Below are positions 25,066 to 36,887 of a stretch of DNA of 64,000 bases, one piece after another (the first letter of the stretch is position 1; every line of letters starts with the position of its first letter). The position numbers and the translations under genes were made by a program. The notes under the pieces were generated by a model, which was not told the origin of the DNA, did no database searches, and saw only the letters and a list, made by a program, of their open reading frames with translations. Origin of the DNA: Litomosoides sigmodontis (lineage: Eukaryota; Nematoda; Chromadorea; Rhabditida; Onchocercidae); assembly GCA_963070105.1 (NCBI GenBank), contig OY718805.1, positions 2,440,001 to 2,504,000 on the forward strand, read 5' to 3'.

Positions 25066-26221
25066 AATATGTCGAAATAATGAGTTAGATTGATTGTTTA
25101 CTAATTCATTAGTTGTTAGTTGGCGTAATCACTTGTTAGCCCATTCTTAAGATGTGAAATTTTCAGGAAAGCAATAATCGTTTCAGCTTGATATTCCTCA
25201 TATAACATCGTTTTATTCCTTTTTGTTGCTCATACCTCAAAGAATTTTCATGTTTTCAAAGTTGTCTTAAAATTTACATTATTGGAAAACCTCCAAAATT
25301 TCCTCTTTGTCGAAAATCATTGACTAACATAATTGAAGTTCAAAAAATATTTAACATTTCGCTAGAAAATTATGTCATTTTTGATGTTATTTGAGTCTGC
25401 CATGCAGTACTGCATTGCACCACAACATTGGGCATTACCACTTTGAAAATTTCCAATCTAATTAATAAATTTTCTTAAACAAACTTTTTTCAACTTTCAC
25501 AAACATCCTATTGTGCTTTGAATTTTTTTTCTTAATTTTCGCACCGACAATTCTCGATTCGTTCATCAAAGGATTTCAGTGAGAAATTCGAGGGATGAAT
25601 GTTGTGGAAAATGAGACAAAAAAATTGCGCAGTTTTTTGAGAGACTAAATGCTTCCCGAGAAAGTTTTGGATAAATTTGAACTTCTCTGGTAATGAACTC
25701 AAAACTGAGCAATTCACTTGGTAAAGCTCGAGCCACAGGAAGGTCTTTCGAAGAATCTGAAACGCAGGGATCATTAAATGCAAGAAAAGGCTAAAATTAC
25801 CCACATAAATTTTGCCCATAAATTCTCCAACAAAAATCCGCATTTATAAGACATGCGCCACCCGCCAGGTAAAAGTAGCTTGCAACGATAAGAGCTAAAT
25901 ACGACTTACACAATGATGAATGGATCAGGCTTAAGTAAATGACTGAATTCTTAAAGCGATTCTTTGCACTCTGTGAATCGTGTGGTCTGGCTTACCAGAC
26001 TGAAGTTGCAAGTATTTCGCGGAGATGTCCTGCGAGAGTTTATTGTGGCGGAGATGTCCTGTGAGAGTCATTCGTGCTTTTGGTGGTGATTAACGATGCG
26101 AAGTTGTCAACTGGATGCTTTTTTTCACCTGAGTTGGACGAAGTTCCCGATTATTAAATGCTTTAGACAGGTGAACAGGATGTATGTCACATAACGTAAG
26201 CCAAATTTCTGTTGAAAAAAA
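25066..26221. other. Intergenic, no gene seen
   Basis: Lies between KCC and PIGM, both on +. It contains a short direct duplication: GCGGAGATGTCCTG followed by YGAGAGT occurs at about 26019-26039 and 26048-26068. A 103-residue open frame on the minus strand (25532-25843) has no recognisable family or splice context. No strong acceptor precedes the PIGM start codon. Confidence 0.45.
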
Positions 26222-29200
26222 ATGAAAGTGAAAAAGTGGCAAGATGTCGATGAACGAAGATTGGAAGTAATTAAAAGATCGGGAAGTATGTGGAAACGGA
26301 ATCAAATTTTGCTGCTTTCGTTTTTATGTCGTATTATTTTGGTGTATTATGGGCATGTACATGATTACTTGTTCGAGGTTAGATTTTATGTTTTAATACA
26401 AATGAGAAAGTTTGCTTTCATACTCTAATAAACCTTTGAGTGCTGTGATGTTGGTATTGTTTGATGAGAAATTAGCTGAATATCGTCGTCGGAAATAATA
26501 TAAAGGCATAAGCTAAAATGAAATGAGCCTTCAATCTAAAGGAAGTTGCATGAGATCATTGAAATGAACTTTTTGAAATGAAATGAGATGATGAATTAGC
26601 TATGTGAATTGTAAATGAAGCAGGAAGAAGCTTGATCATTGCAGATTTAGATTATCGCTTATCAAAAATTGACGGATAGGGATACGGTTCACGTGTAGGG
26701 TGATAGAGTTTGTGTATTACTATTGAACGAGGATATGTTGACAGCAATTTGCGACACTTATTTGAGTGATAATAGTAAAAGGCATAAAAGATACAAAAAA
26801 AAAAACATTGTGCGATAGTAGCATCAATTCCCTTCAAAAAAATAGTCGAGAGCAATATTCCAAATTTCAAGGTACATTATTTTATTATTTCAAGGATTAA
26901 AATTTCAAGGTGCAATTTACCGACATTGATTATAAAGTTTATTCGGATGCAGCCGAGTACATTTATCATGGGCAATCGCCATATGAAAGAGCAACATATC
27001 GCTATACTCCACTGCTCGCTTGGCTATTACTACCAGTGGTGAAATGGCCTGACTTTGGTAAATATTCAAATAATTTAGGGTAAAAATATGCTGAGAAGAT
27101 TTTTTTTTTCGGAAAATAATATTGTCAAATTGAAAAACCTAGTGAGTTGTAGAGATGACATTAGTCAGATATTGGAGATACTGATCGGGAACTATCTTGC
27201 ACGTGCAGGTGCTTGTGCACTCTAACGGTGGTTATAATAATTTTAGTCCGCTCATGGCAAGTCATGCAATTCCTATACATTTCGATAAATAAAAATTATG
27301 GGAAAAGGATGAGATCAGTGAACTACAGAGAAAATAATTTAATTTTCAGACAAAGAATGATAGAAATTCAGCAAATAAATGGTTATTATTGAACAAATAC
27401 TTTTTATAAAACTCTATTACTTGAATTTTTACAGGGAAGATTTTATTTTGTGCTGTGGATGTGGCAGTTGGATTTTTGTATTTCGAATTTTCAGGACAAC
27501 GCTGGGCTACACACAAGGTTTGAAGAAGACCATTATTTTTATGAGCCTACTGGACGTTTTAGATTAAATAAGTAGTTCTGAAAGCAAAGTAGCCCAAGTT
27601 TTAAAGTGCGATGTTTGGATTACTGGTCTTTTGTTTATATTTTTTTTTGGTTCGCTAGCTTCATCAAACAGAACACTGTTTTTTTTTTGTGCTATTTATT
27701 TGGCCATAATTGGACGTTATCGGAAATGATCAAATGTATTTATTCAAATTTCTATCAATTCTATGTGTTATAGGACGATGGTGAGTCGAGGATGAAGAAA
27801 AGTGTGGTGATATTTTGGCTTGCAAATCCATTAACTGCTATAATATCAGCACGAGGTAATGCTGATGTGCTCGTGTGTGCTGCTGTTCTGTGGACTTTGT
27901 ATTTACTTATGCGGAACCAGGTGATTTCAGAACAGTTTTCAATTTTTTCTTAATAAGTAAAACATTATGGATTGTTATTGGATGTTATTATGAATTATTG
28001 TTGTTACGAAGATATCAAAGAACAAGAAGTGGAAGAATGGAACAAAGTATTACTGCCTAACATTTTATGGAGGGAAATCGAAGCATGCAGGGATTTGCAC
28101 TTTATTTGTACAAATAAGTAGTATTGAAAAGGATGCTTGAAAAGGCGAAATTAATATAAAAGAGTCATGTAGCATTATTGTCATTATAAAATCAAAGCAA
28201 AATATTTTTAGTGGTGCTCAGCAGCGTTGATTTATGGATTACTGGCAGTAGACTTGAAATTATACCCAGTTATTTATTTACCTTCCATTTTCCTGTATCT
28301 GTCCAGTGTTTCTTTGTCATCTGGATGGATCGATTACCTAAAGCGGTTGATTTCAAATGTTAGAGGACATGGTTTTACACTGGTATGTTAAATGTATCAG
28401 TAGCTAATCCTATATTTTCATCATGTCGACATTCTTTTAAGGACGTACATATCCAGTATCTTTCTATGAAATGAGACAGAGCGGTATATTCTTTTATAGC
28501 CATCTGTGCTTTGGGAATTCATAGATGTGAAACAAAGAAGTATTTGTGACTTTATAATCACTTGTCATGAATATATCTCTTTCGCAACTTTTATTTTGTT
28601 ATCGTTTAATTGTGCAACTGCTTTGATTTCAATTATTTCAGATATTTTCTTGTAGTTCACTAGTATTATCGACCATATGTTATATGTTTTATGGTATGCC
28701 TTACATTAACGAAGCATTACTTTATCATGTGCATCGTACTGATACACGGCATAATTTCTCACCTTACTTTTACTTATTGTATTTGGCATCCAGTGATGCA
28801 CAACTGTCTCGGCTTATAAGCTTTTGTGCTTTCGTTCCTCAAGCTACACTCATCATTTGGCTTGCTTTCAGGTGTGTGTTTCCCTGTTTCCCTTGACGAT
28901 TTTTATTGTAGTTTTATAATTTTATTTTTAGTTTGATATTTTTATTATTTTCATTTTGATGTTTTCGTTTTTTTCGTTAAAATGTTAATCTTTGTTTATT
29001 CTCAACACATTATATTATGTTGAGTTCAAATGAAGTCTTTTAAATTTCATTTATAACGCTGAAACGCAATGCAGTTGTACAAAAATTGAGTGATAGAATC
29101 TTGCAGATTTCATGATGATCTCCCATTTTGTTGGCTAATTACTACGGCTGTATTTGTTTCGTTTAACAAAGTATGCACTAGCCAATATTTTATCTGGTAC

Positions 29201-29586
29201 ATTTGCCTACTGCCGGTTGCTCAACGAACTATTGAAGTTAGTTTTAAAATGTGTTTCCAAATTTGTAACACTGGGGTGTCATCTGGGTCATTTGGATGAA
29301 ATGGATTCGCAGTCAAATAATTTTCAAAATTTGTTCCTTTGTTATTAATTGATCTGTTTTGCAGGTATCAACAACGACAGCAATATGTCTAGTGATGTTA
29401 TGGTTTCTCGGACAAACTTTTTGGCTCTGTTCTGCTTATTTATTTGAATTTCAAGGCTTAAATGTATTTTGCTTGATTTGGATTTTTTCATTGTTTTTCC
29501 TCGTAATCAACACGGGAATTATTATCCAGCTAATTCGAAGACATGATTTTAAAAGAAGCGGTAGAATGGTGGATAAAATTCAGTAA
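26222..29586 (+). CDS. PIGM: GPI mannosyltransferase I catalytic subunit (PIG-M)
   Basis: ER-membrane GT-C enzyme that adds the first, alpha-1,4-linked mannose of the GPI anchor from dolichol-phosphate-mannose. Exons: 26222-26377, 26910-27057, 27435-27517, 27774-27920, 28212-28382, 28642-28871, 29107-29236, 29365-29586; all phases consistent, 428 aa (human 423). The first lumenal loop has the DXD motif as [15 protein letters not shown], then [16 protein letters not shown]. Other family blocks are [60 protein letters not shown] and [13 protein letters not shown]. The enzyme needs PIG-X as partner in mammals; no PIG-X is visible here. The ATG at 26222 opens [13 protein letters not shown] before TM1; no splice-leader acceptor is evident just upstream. 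Confidence 0.93.
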
Positions 29587-30264
29587 TCGGATATCATTTT
29601 CAAGATTTGAATGAAATAGTGTTATTCAGAATTTTTTATTATTGTTATGTTTTCACTCTTTTTTCTACATGGAAAAAAGCGCAAGAACATTCATACGATT
29701 TGCCATTGTTTCAATGAGAAATTGAAATTCAATGCATTTGTTTTTTTTGGAAATTTTATCTTACCGGATTGAACTGCGACCATTTACAAGTCATTTCACA
29801 GAACGAAAAAACTTTTTTCAGAACATTAAGTTCAAAATGATCTGAAATTAGTAAAATGAAATTCAAAGCGTTTCGTTGAGGTAATTTCAAATTATCATGA
29901 AATTGGAAGTCTCCTCCTGTTGTGTGCTCTATTTCTTTTGCTATCAATAATTACATCGTTATAACTTTCTTGCGTCTTGAAAAGTTTCGAGTGGTTGGTA
30001 CGATGTCATATTTATAATAAATGAATACACAGCATTATAGATAGGTGCATAATTCTGCTTGAATTATTTATTAACTTGAGATAGGTGCATAATTTGGCTT
30101 GAATTACATGCTAATTAGAAATTCAATTGGAAATTTGAGTGACTTGCAGTGTAATTGGAGAATATATGAAGAAGGAAGAATTTGGTTGAAATTTAGGTCA
30201 GAATGCGCGTTACAGCAGAGTGAGGGTTTATTCACAACGTTATTATGGTCGTAATTCCTTCTAA
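29587..30264. other. Intergenic with a 27-base direct duplication
   Basis: No gene seen. A 27-base block, GATAGGTGCATAATT followed by a Y/T-GCTTGAATTA end, occurs at 30040-30066 and 30080-30106 with two mismatches. Confidence 0.6.
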
Positions 30265-30462
30265 ATGAGTAATAAATTGTTATCTGCGGGTTGCATGCTG
30301 TTTGTTACATTTTGCATGGTAACATATCATGTACTTCATGAAAGTAATGAAAATTGTTGGATATTGAAAACTTGCTTTCATCCAATTCTGAATAAAATTG
30401 AGAGTGGAGTCGGGAGCACTTATGTTAACGTCACGGAAATCTGTGGTAGGCGCAAAAGATGA
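30265..30462 (+). CDS. Possible small secreted or membrane protein, 65 aa
   Basis: Not recognised. An intact single-exon frame between PIGM and DPH5. It has a short polar start, a hydrophobic stretch (about residues 5-24, SAGCMLFVTFCMVTYHVL) that could be a signal peptide or anchor, then a polar part with CWILKTC, one N-glycosylation sequon (NVT) and a C-terminal CGRRKR. In total there are five Cys. The ending resembles a dibasic processing/amidation site (Gly followed by basics), but there is no repeated peptide and no family match I can name. A chance open frame is a real possibility. Confidence 0.3.
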   Translation: MSNKLLSAGCMLFVTFCMVTYHVLHESNENCWILKTCFHPILNKIESGVGSTYVNVTEICGRRKR

Positions 30463-30864
30463 AAGTAAACTAATAATGATAATGTGCTTAGAGGTGGCAC
30501 TTTATATATGACTAGTATTTTCAAGATATGGTATATTCGGTTTAATCTAAATAGACTTATCGATAAGGATGATTAATTACAATGTCGAGAAAGGAGTGCG
30601 GATGAGGATAAGGGAACTGCATACACAGTGGAACATGCTAGTTTAGCATTGTGCTGTGGTGTGTTGACATACATCAATTTGTCTTTTGGGAGGAAAGGAT
30701 AATTAGATATGATTAATAGGACGAGCAAGCGGATACGTAGATGTAATTTTACTATTCGGAGTATAAGCATTGTGTTAAATCAATCACTTTAATCGTCCCT
30801 AACAGCATATGATGGATATATTTTTTCAGGTTGTTTTGGATGTATTAAAATCCATTTTATTGCA

Positions 30865-33800
30865 ATGTTATACTTAGTCGGCTTGGGTTTGGGTAATGTT
30901 GATGATATAACAATGAAGGGAATGGCCGCTGTACAGAAATGTTCTCAAGTATATTTGGAAAGTTATACAAGTATTATGTCATTTGGCCTGAACAGAATGA
31001 AGTTGGAGGAATTCTTCGGCAAAGATGTCAAAGAGGCTGATCGTTCGATGATTGAACTCGATTACGGTAGTTTTGTTAATTTAATTTAAATTTTCACATC
31101 TCAAGAAAAATGTTCTCTTCAGCTCGCCTTATGTGTTGTATTTTCATTTAATATTGAATTAATCATTTTATTTTCGTGTTGTATTTCACTATGCTGTAAT
31201 TTGTATTTTCCGACATGTAATAGACAGAAATTGTTAGTGTGTTGTGGCAAGCAATGTACTGCTTTAAGCTTTCATTTTTATGTAATTTTTCAGATATTAT
31301 ATTGGAGAAAGCATTGGAATCAGATGTATGTCTACTAGTAGTTGGCGATCCTCTTGGTGCTACAACACATACGGATTTAGTTCTTACTGCTCGGAAAGCA
31401 GGTATTAAAGTGGAAATTGTGCATAACGCTTCTATCATCAATGCCGTCGGATGTTGTGGCCTTCAGGTATGCATAAAAGTGTCAGTATTTTTAATTGTCT
31501 GTTAAATGATACGATCTTTTATAGAATTTCGATTACTTTGCTTCTTGGAAATGATTTTTCTACATCAGTTCTTTTATTCTTGATTTGCATGTCTCTTTCA
31601 GTTGTACAGATTTGGTGAAATTATTTCCATTGTTTTTTGGGAAGAAAATTGGCATCCAGATTCTTATTACCTCAAAATTGCAGAAAACAGGAAAAGAGGA
31701 TTGCATACATTATGCTTATTAGGTCAGTGGTCATCTCTTTGTTATTTATAGTTTTATACACTTCGTAACACTGCAGTGTCTGCAGTTTCTTCTAACAGTA
31801 ATACCTATTGAAAAATGGGAAGTTACAGTGGACAATGAAAAAGGAGATTTGCTTCTTTTATTCAGTTTATCCTATTTTTTTCGTTTGATTTTTCAAATAC
31901 CAGGTTAACGTGCGTCTACTCTCATACTCTGCACGTAAAGCGTACTAGTGGTCTACTTAATTGTATTGAATAACATGAAGAGCTCATCAGTGCAAGAACA
32001 CCTTAATATAAAGATTCGAAGTGCAATTTGAAATGTAGTTGTGAATACATGAACTTCATAGTACCTTTATATGGAATTAAATTGACAACTGCAATAGGCA
32101 AAAATAAGTGTATTCGTAGAACGTCTGAGAATGAAGCTGATCGGGAAATTTCACCACAACTAATAATTTCAAAAAATTGGTGAAATTGAACGAGTGCGTT
32201 ATTTTATGATGTTTATCGTGGTACTCTATTCCCTGCCATTACTACCTTATTAAATTCGTTTTCTTGATCCAATTTGAACGATGCTTAGCTAAAAGAGTGC
32301 TTGGGTCGTTTGACTTCAAAAAGAACTCGGTTGGTGTCTTTTAGAAAATCCATTTTGTTCATTACGGCTGTACATTCTGTGATTACGACTGTACAATGAT
32401 GTGCTTTATGCCGAATATCTAGATGTGATTCTATTTGGGATTCTCAAAAAAAAACATCCGAAATTGTTTGGTCTTTGTATCAAATTTGTCACGTAGTTTC
32501 GACGAATGGTCCTAAATTGTTTTTGCGTATTTAGTATGTAATTTTTAACAGCTGTTTTATGAGATACTCGGGATCAGTATTCACTTAATGATCTGTTTTT
32601 TCCAAAGATGGTTTTGTTATACCTTGTTTTAACCAATGCGTTTGTTCCAACTAAGAACAGCTAAGCCGTAATACCGGAAAGATCATGATATCAGTTAAAA
32701 GTTAGATTTGTAATGACTGTGCTCAAAATAATTCCAACTTTTATGTTTTAGATATCAAGGCAAAGGAGCAAACGGTGGAAAATCTGATGAGGTTTGTAGT
32801 ATTTCCGTTTAATTTCTTCGAAGTTTTGATTCCGCGCAGGTATGAAAGAGAATTTTTTGAAGTTCATCTGTTTCACGGAAATGTGAAGGAAGTATTTTTG
32901 ACCGTAGTTCATACTGAATATCGGTGAGGATCGATCATTTTAAACTATACAAATCTTAATGAACCAAGAGCCGGCAATGTAGCAAAACTCCTTCGCAAAA
33001 GTTGAAGTGACAATAAGAGCTTTTAATTCCTCTATTTTTATAGTACTTTAAGTTCTCTGAATTAAATGCATTCAATGCCCAAAACTGATATTTTGCAAAA
33101 TTACCATTTAGAAATTTCAGAGGACGGAAGGAATTTCTTCCTCCGAAGTATATGACTTGTTCCGAAGCAGCGAAACAACTATTGGAAATTGTAAACCGGA
33201 TAACGAAAGAGGATGTGGAACCCGGTAAGCTCGCGAAAAGAAATACACAAATAATAACTGAAAAGAAAACTCTTTAAATTTTTACATCAGTGCGGAAGTG
33301 TGAAAAAATTTCTCCCGCATTCTGTCAAATATTGAGGATTGCCGGAGTGATAATGATTGAGGAATTATAGACTAGTACATTATTCTACCTGACAGAGGTG
33401 GGTTCATGAGAAATGTTGTAATCGATGATTCCACTTAGCAAAGGTGAGGTTCCTGAGAAGCGTGTGCAGTTTCATGGGAAAATATTTTTCCAGTTTTCAA
33501 TTTTGCCATTTCTACCTCAGTTTTGTGTTCCACGCGTTGCTCTTTTTTGTGGGATTTCTACGAATTGCTTTTTTTTTTTAACAATTATGTCATAAAATAT
33601 TAGTACATGTCACTCATTTCTTCTGATAATCACGCATTATTACTCAGTTTTTAATTTTTTTTAGCATATACACCAAGCACAGAATGTGTGGCCCTAGCGA
33701 GAATAGGATGGGATGATCAGAAGGTTTCTCTTCTTTGTTTGTTAAAGACTGTTGAAAAATTGACATTTTAATAAGATGGAATATTGACAACAAACTTATT

Positions 33801-34084
33801 GTATTATAAGATTGTGTAGTTTCATTGTATCTACATTTCCATCACTGTTCAATAATAATGGCATCTAGTCTAGCAGATATCCGGTTGCAGCTGAGCAGTT
33901 CAACTCGGATGAAAGAAATCAAGTCGTTAATTTAGTCTAAAAATTTAGCCATTTCCAGATTGTTTTCTGCTCTTTGGAGGCATTGTGCGATGTAGACATG
34001 GGACCGCCTCTACATTCGTTGATAATTCCCGGTGAATTGCATCCCATAGAATTAGAGTTTTTGAAAACTTTTCCCTCATCATAA
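30865..34084 (+). CDS. dph-5: Diphthine methyl ester synthase (DPH5)
   Basis: SAM-dependent methyltransferase of diphthamide synthesis; it methylates the modified histidine of translation elongation factor 2 in the cytosol. Exons: 30865-31066, 31294-31466, 31602-31722, 32752-32791, 33121-33224, 33665-33723, 33959-34084; phases all consistent, 274 aa (human 285). Motifs: [95 protein letters not shown], and the closing [19 protein letters not shown]. All are hallmarks of the DPH5/CobA-fold family and none of the SAM-pocket residues looks lost. A strong acceptor (ATTTTTTCAG) ends at 30829, 35 bases before the ATG, consistent with trans-splicing. Confidence 0.95.
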
Positions 34085-34862
34085 TATCTTTTCTTTCGTG
34101 TGATGTTTTTTAAACTTTATTATTCGTTGTTCCATCTTTTTGCACCATTGTTGTTCAGGGAATTTTGTTTTTGTAGTACTCGGATTATTAGGTAAGGCTT
34201 GAATTGCTGAGATTGAAATCAAGGATCTTCAAATGCAGTTTGGGCGGTTTATAGAAGCTGACCATCTTCGGTTCCTGGATTGCAAGGTTCTGTTGTAGGG
34301 CTGTTAGAGAGATGAGTACGGTTAGAGGTTAAACGTGGATGAGAAATGAGAAAGTCGAAGTTGGGAATGGTATGAATATACATTCATCATTTCATTTTTA
34401 TCCCTTGCTTGCTTCAATTTATCTCTTGTTCAGTTTTTATCACATGTTATCAAATTATTGTTCACTTTTCAATAAATAATTCAAGCCGTGCGTTTTTTGT
34501 TAACTTCGGACCGTTTGTCGCACCATTTAGAAAAATATCTTTTACTTGAGTATTTTCTAAAAAATACTAGTTATCGTGCCCATTAATAAACCTAACTTAC
34601 AGGTTTTGCGAGCGGGGTAATCATATTACTGTTAACATATGAAGCTATTGCAAAAAACCCTTATATCAGTGATCTTCTTGCGGGTGGAAGAATTAGGTTG
34701 AGTGAAGTCTGTGCATTCTATTCTGATGCCTATCTCGAGTTTATTATCTTTATGAATTACGGGTTGAACCAAAAGGTATTCTCAAAACTACGATTCAAGT
34801 GGTCGTGCATATTTATTATAGTAATTTAACCTGATTATTCTTTTTTTTTCAGGAATCTATCA
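34085..34862. promoter_or_regulatory. Short intercistronic gap with strong acceptor at 34852
   Basis: 779 bases between the DPH5 stop and the next start codon on the same strand. At its right end a poly-T tract followed by TTTCAG (ending 34852) sits 10 bases before the ATG at 34863. I read it as a likely spliced-leader acceptor. No convincing exon is visible in the gap. Confidence 0.5.
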
Positions 34863-36887
34863 ATGTATTATCCGTTAGCTGTACATTTAGATTACGATCC
34901 GCCAATCCCTAGCGCAACACCGTCAGTGTCAGCTGTTTCAAACTGTGTTTTGTCTCATAATGGTATATGTTTTTAGTTTTGAAAATGATTTTGTGTACTT
35001 ATCTTGATTTCTAGTACCTCATGATACCTACACTAAATTCTTGCAGGTAATAATAGATTGAAATATGGACTCATAAAACGATCACTTTTTTGGCCTTTTC
35101 TTCCTTCAATTTTGTTTGCTTCCTTTAGCTGTCATAATTAAGTTTCAGATTTTTTCGACCGATCTGATCTGATACACACCGTTTCTGAGCTTTACGAAGT
35201 GGTGGAGGGCAAGCGTGTTCATTCACGGAAGACAGCCATTATACAACATGGTTTACCACTTCACCCATATAGCATTTGTAATCCAAATTATAGTGGCCAT
35301 GAGCTGTGTTTGCCATTAACTTTGGATTATGTTTCATCTGATCTCGCACCTCCGACAATTGCACATCACTTTTATTATCTTCATGTACGAGATGCAAAAA
35401 TTCCCACTTCTTTGAAAAGTGATATTTATCGTCAGTTATATCACACGGCACCTTTTGAACTTTTCGCCAAGTATACTGAGTTACGAAGTCGTTTTGACTT
35501 AATATCACTGGAAGGATGTCGGCCGTTAATGTTGACTATTCTTGATTTCTGGATTCAACGTTGTAAACGACTGAAAATGTGCCTAGATGCTACGGAATTG
35601 TTTCCGGTTCGATTACAGTGGACCGATTCGGTGTTTGAAGGTACTCGATTCGAGTGTGAACAGCTATCACAAAATTGGGAAGCTGAACTTCAGGTTGATG
35701 AATACGGTTGGGCCATTGAAATGGCGCGTGCTGAAAGGGTAACTGCATTCACTGAAAATTGTCCGCTAATCTTCATGGGCGATAATACATCAACACGTCT
35801 GGCACGCTATATCGAGTGGGGTAAGCGGTTGAGTGATACGGATGGTCGGTTTCAACAGCGGTTCAGAAGCAATAGTTGGAAATTAGAAGATGCTGAACAG
35901 ATGTCTACTCTGTTTCTCTTTTTGCAGAGAATTCATTTTGGCAATGGATGTGTTGCAGTAATATTATCATCTGGAGCACATGAACTAGCTGAAAGAATGG
36001 CACCATCGAAGTACGGCAAAATTCTGAAAGATATACTTATGTACTTGTTGCAGTTTCAGTTGCGCATTCTTGTAGTTCCACCGACGCCTCGTACGGAAGA
36101 TCAATTTCTTTGGTTTCAGTATGTGCAACAACAAATTGAACTAAGCGTCAAGTTGTCGACCGTTGAGTTTTTGATTCGATCTACCCAGCAGGCTGGTGAT
36201 CGCTGTTTTTTAGATGCTCTTGTTATAGGAAGCCATACACTTGATTCATTTATGTGTGACAATTCTGGTTTCACTGATTTTGGGATCAAGAAACTTGGAT
36301 TTTTCTTGATTGAAGTGATGCACATTCCGAGAATCAGTCACAATATACAAATTTCAAAGCACCAAGCTGCAACTGCGACAACTTCGAGACGAGATAAAGA
36401 TTATAAGAGCGGAAATATCGCTATCGTAGAGCAACAGTCACTGAGATTGGTTGAAGCACAAACTAAGGTCTGGTATCAGCCCAGTATTGATTATGAATCT
36501 GTTGATAGTGTTCCATCTTTCCCCTCACTGGCAAATACTGATTTTCTGCCAACAAATGCTACATACTTAAATGTGAAGAGTTACTCGGAATTAGATGGTT
36601 GTGCGGGTTCAGCTATTGCAGGAAATTTGTTGATGCCATTGGATATCAGCTTTCAGGATTCAAGACATCGAATGAAGAAAGCGAAAATGGAGGGGTCATC
36701 ACATTCCCAAATCATGAATAACGGACATTTGCGGGGACAGGAACAACATGTAGTGACTAATTCTTCTAAAAAATTGGGAGATTCTCCCAGGTTATCACGT
36801 AGGAATTACTTTACGATAACGCAAGAAAGACATGATCGGCATAGACGAGCACGCATACGCCGTGCCACCGAACAGCTAAATAATTAA
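34863..36887 (+). CDS. Unassigned 612-aa protein with degenerate SGNH-like domain
   Basis: No ortholog recognised. Exons: 34863-34962 and 35149-36887 (phase 1 joint). The second exon is unusually long for this window. Residues about 235-425 (near 35750-36320) resemble an SGNH/GDSL hydrolase fold: block I CPLIFMGDNTSTRLARYI, block III VAVILSSGAHELAERMAPSK, a strand LRILVVPPTPR, then block V DNSGFTDFGIKKLG. Family knowledge: active enzymes have GDS with a nucleophilic Ser, GxND, and DxxH. Here the Ser is Asn (GDN), the ND is HE, and the His of DxxH is Gly. The catalytic set is therefore missing, as in non-enzymatic SGNH-fold proteins such as the OSK domain of Oskar. The N-terminal third is Leu/Tyr-rich and globular-looking. 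The C-terminal ~180 residues are polar and end in a basic stretch (RHDRHRRARIRRATEQ). No signal peptide. Fold assignment is inference. Confidence 0.75.

Noticed and set aside
25532..25843. 103-residue open frame on the minus strand between KCC and PIGM
   Set aside because: No start context, no splice partners and no family resemblance; Phe/Leu-rich composition is typical of AT-rich chance frames.
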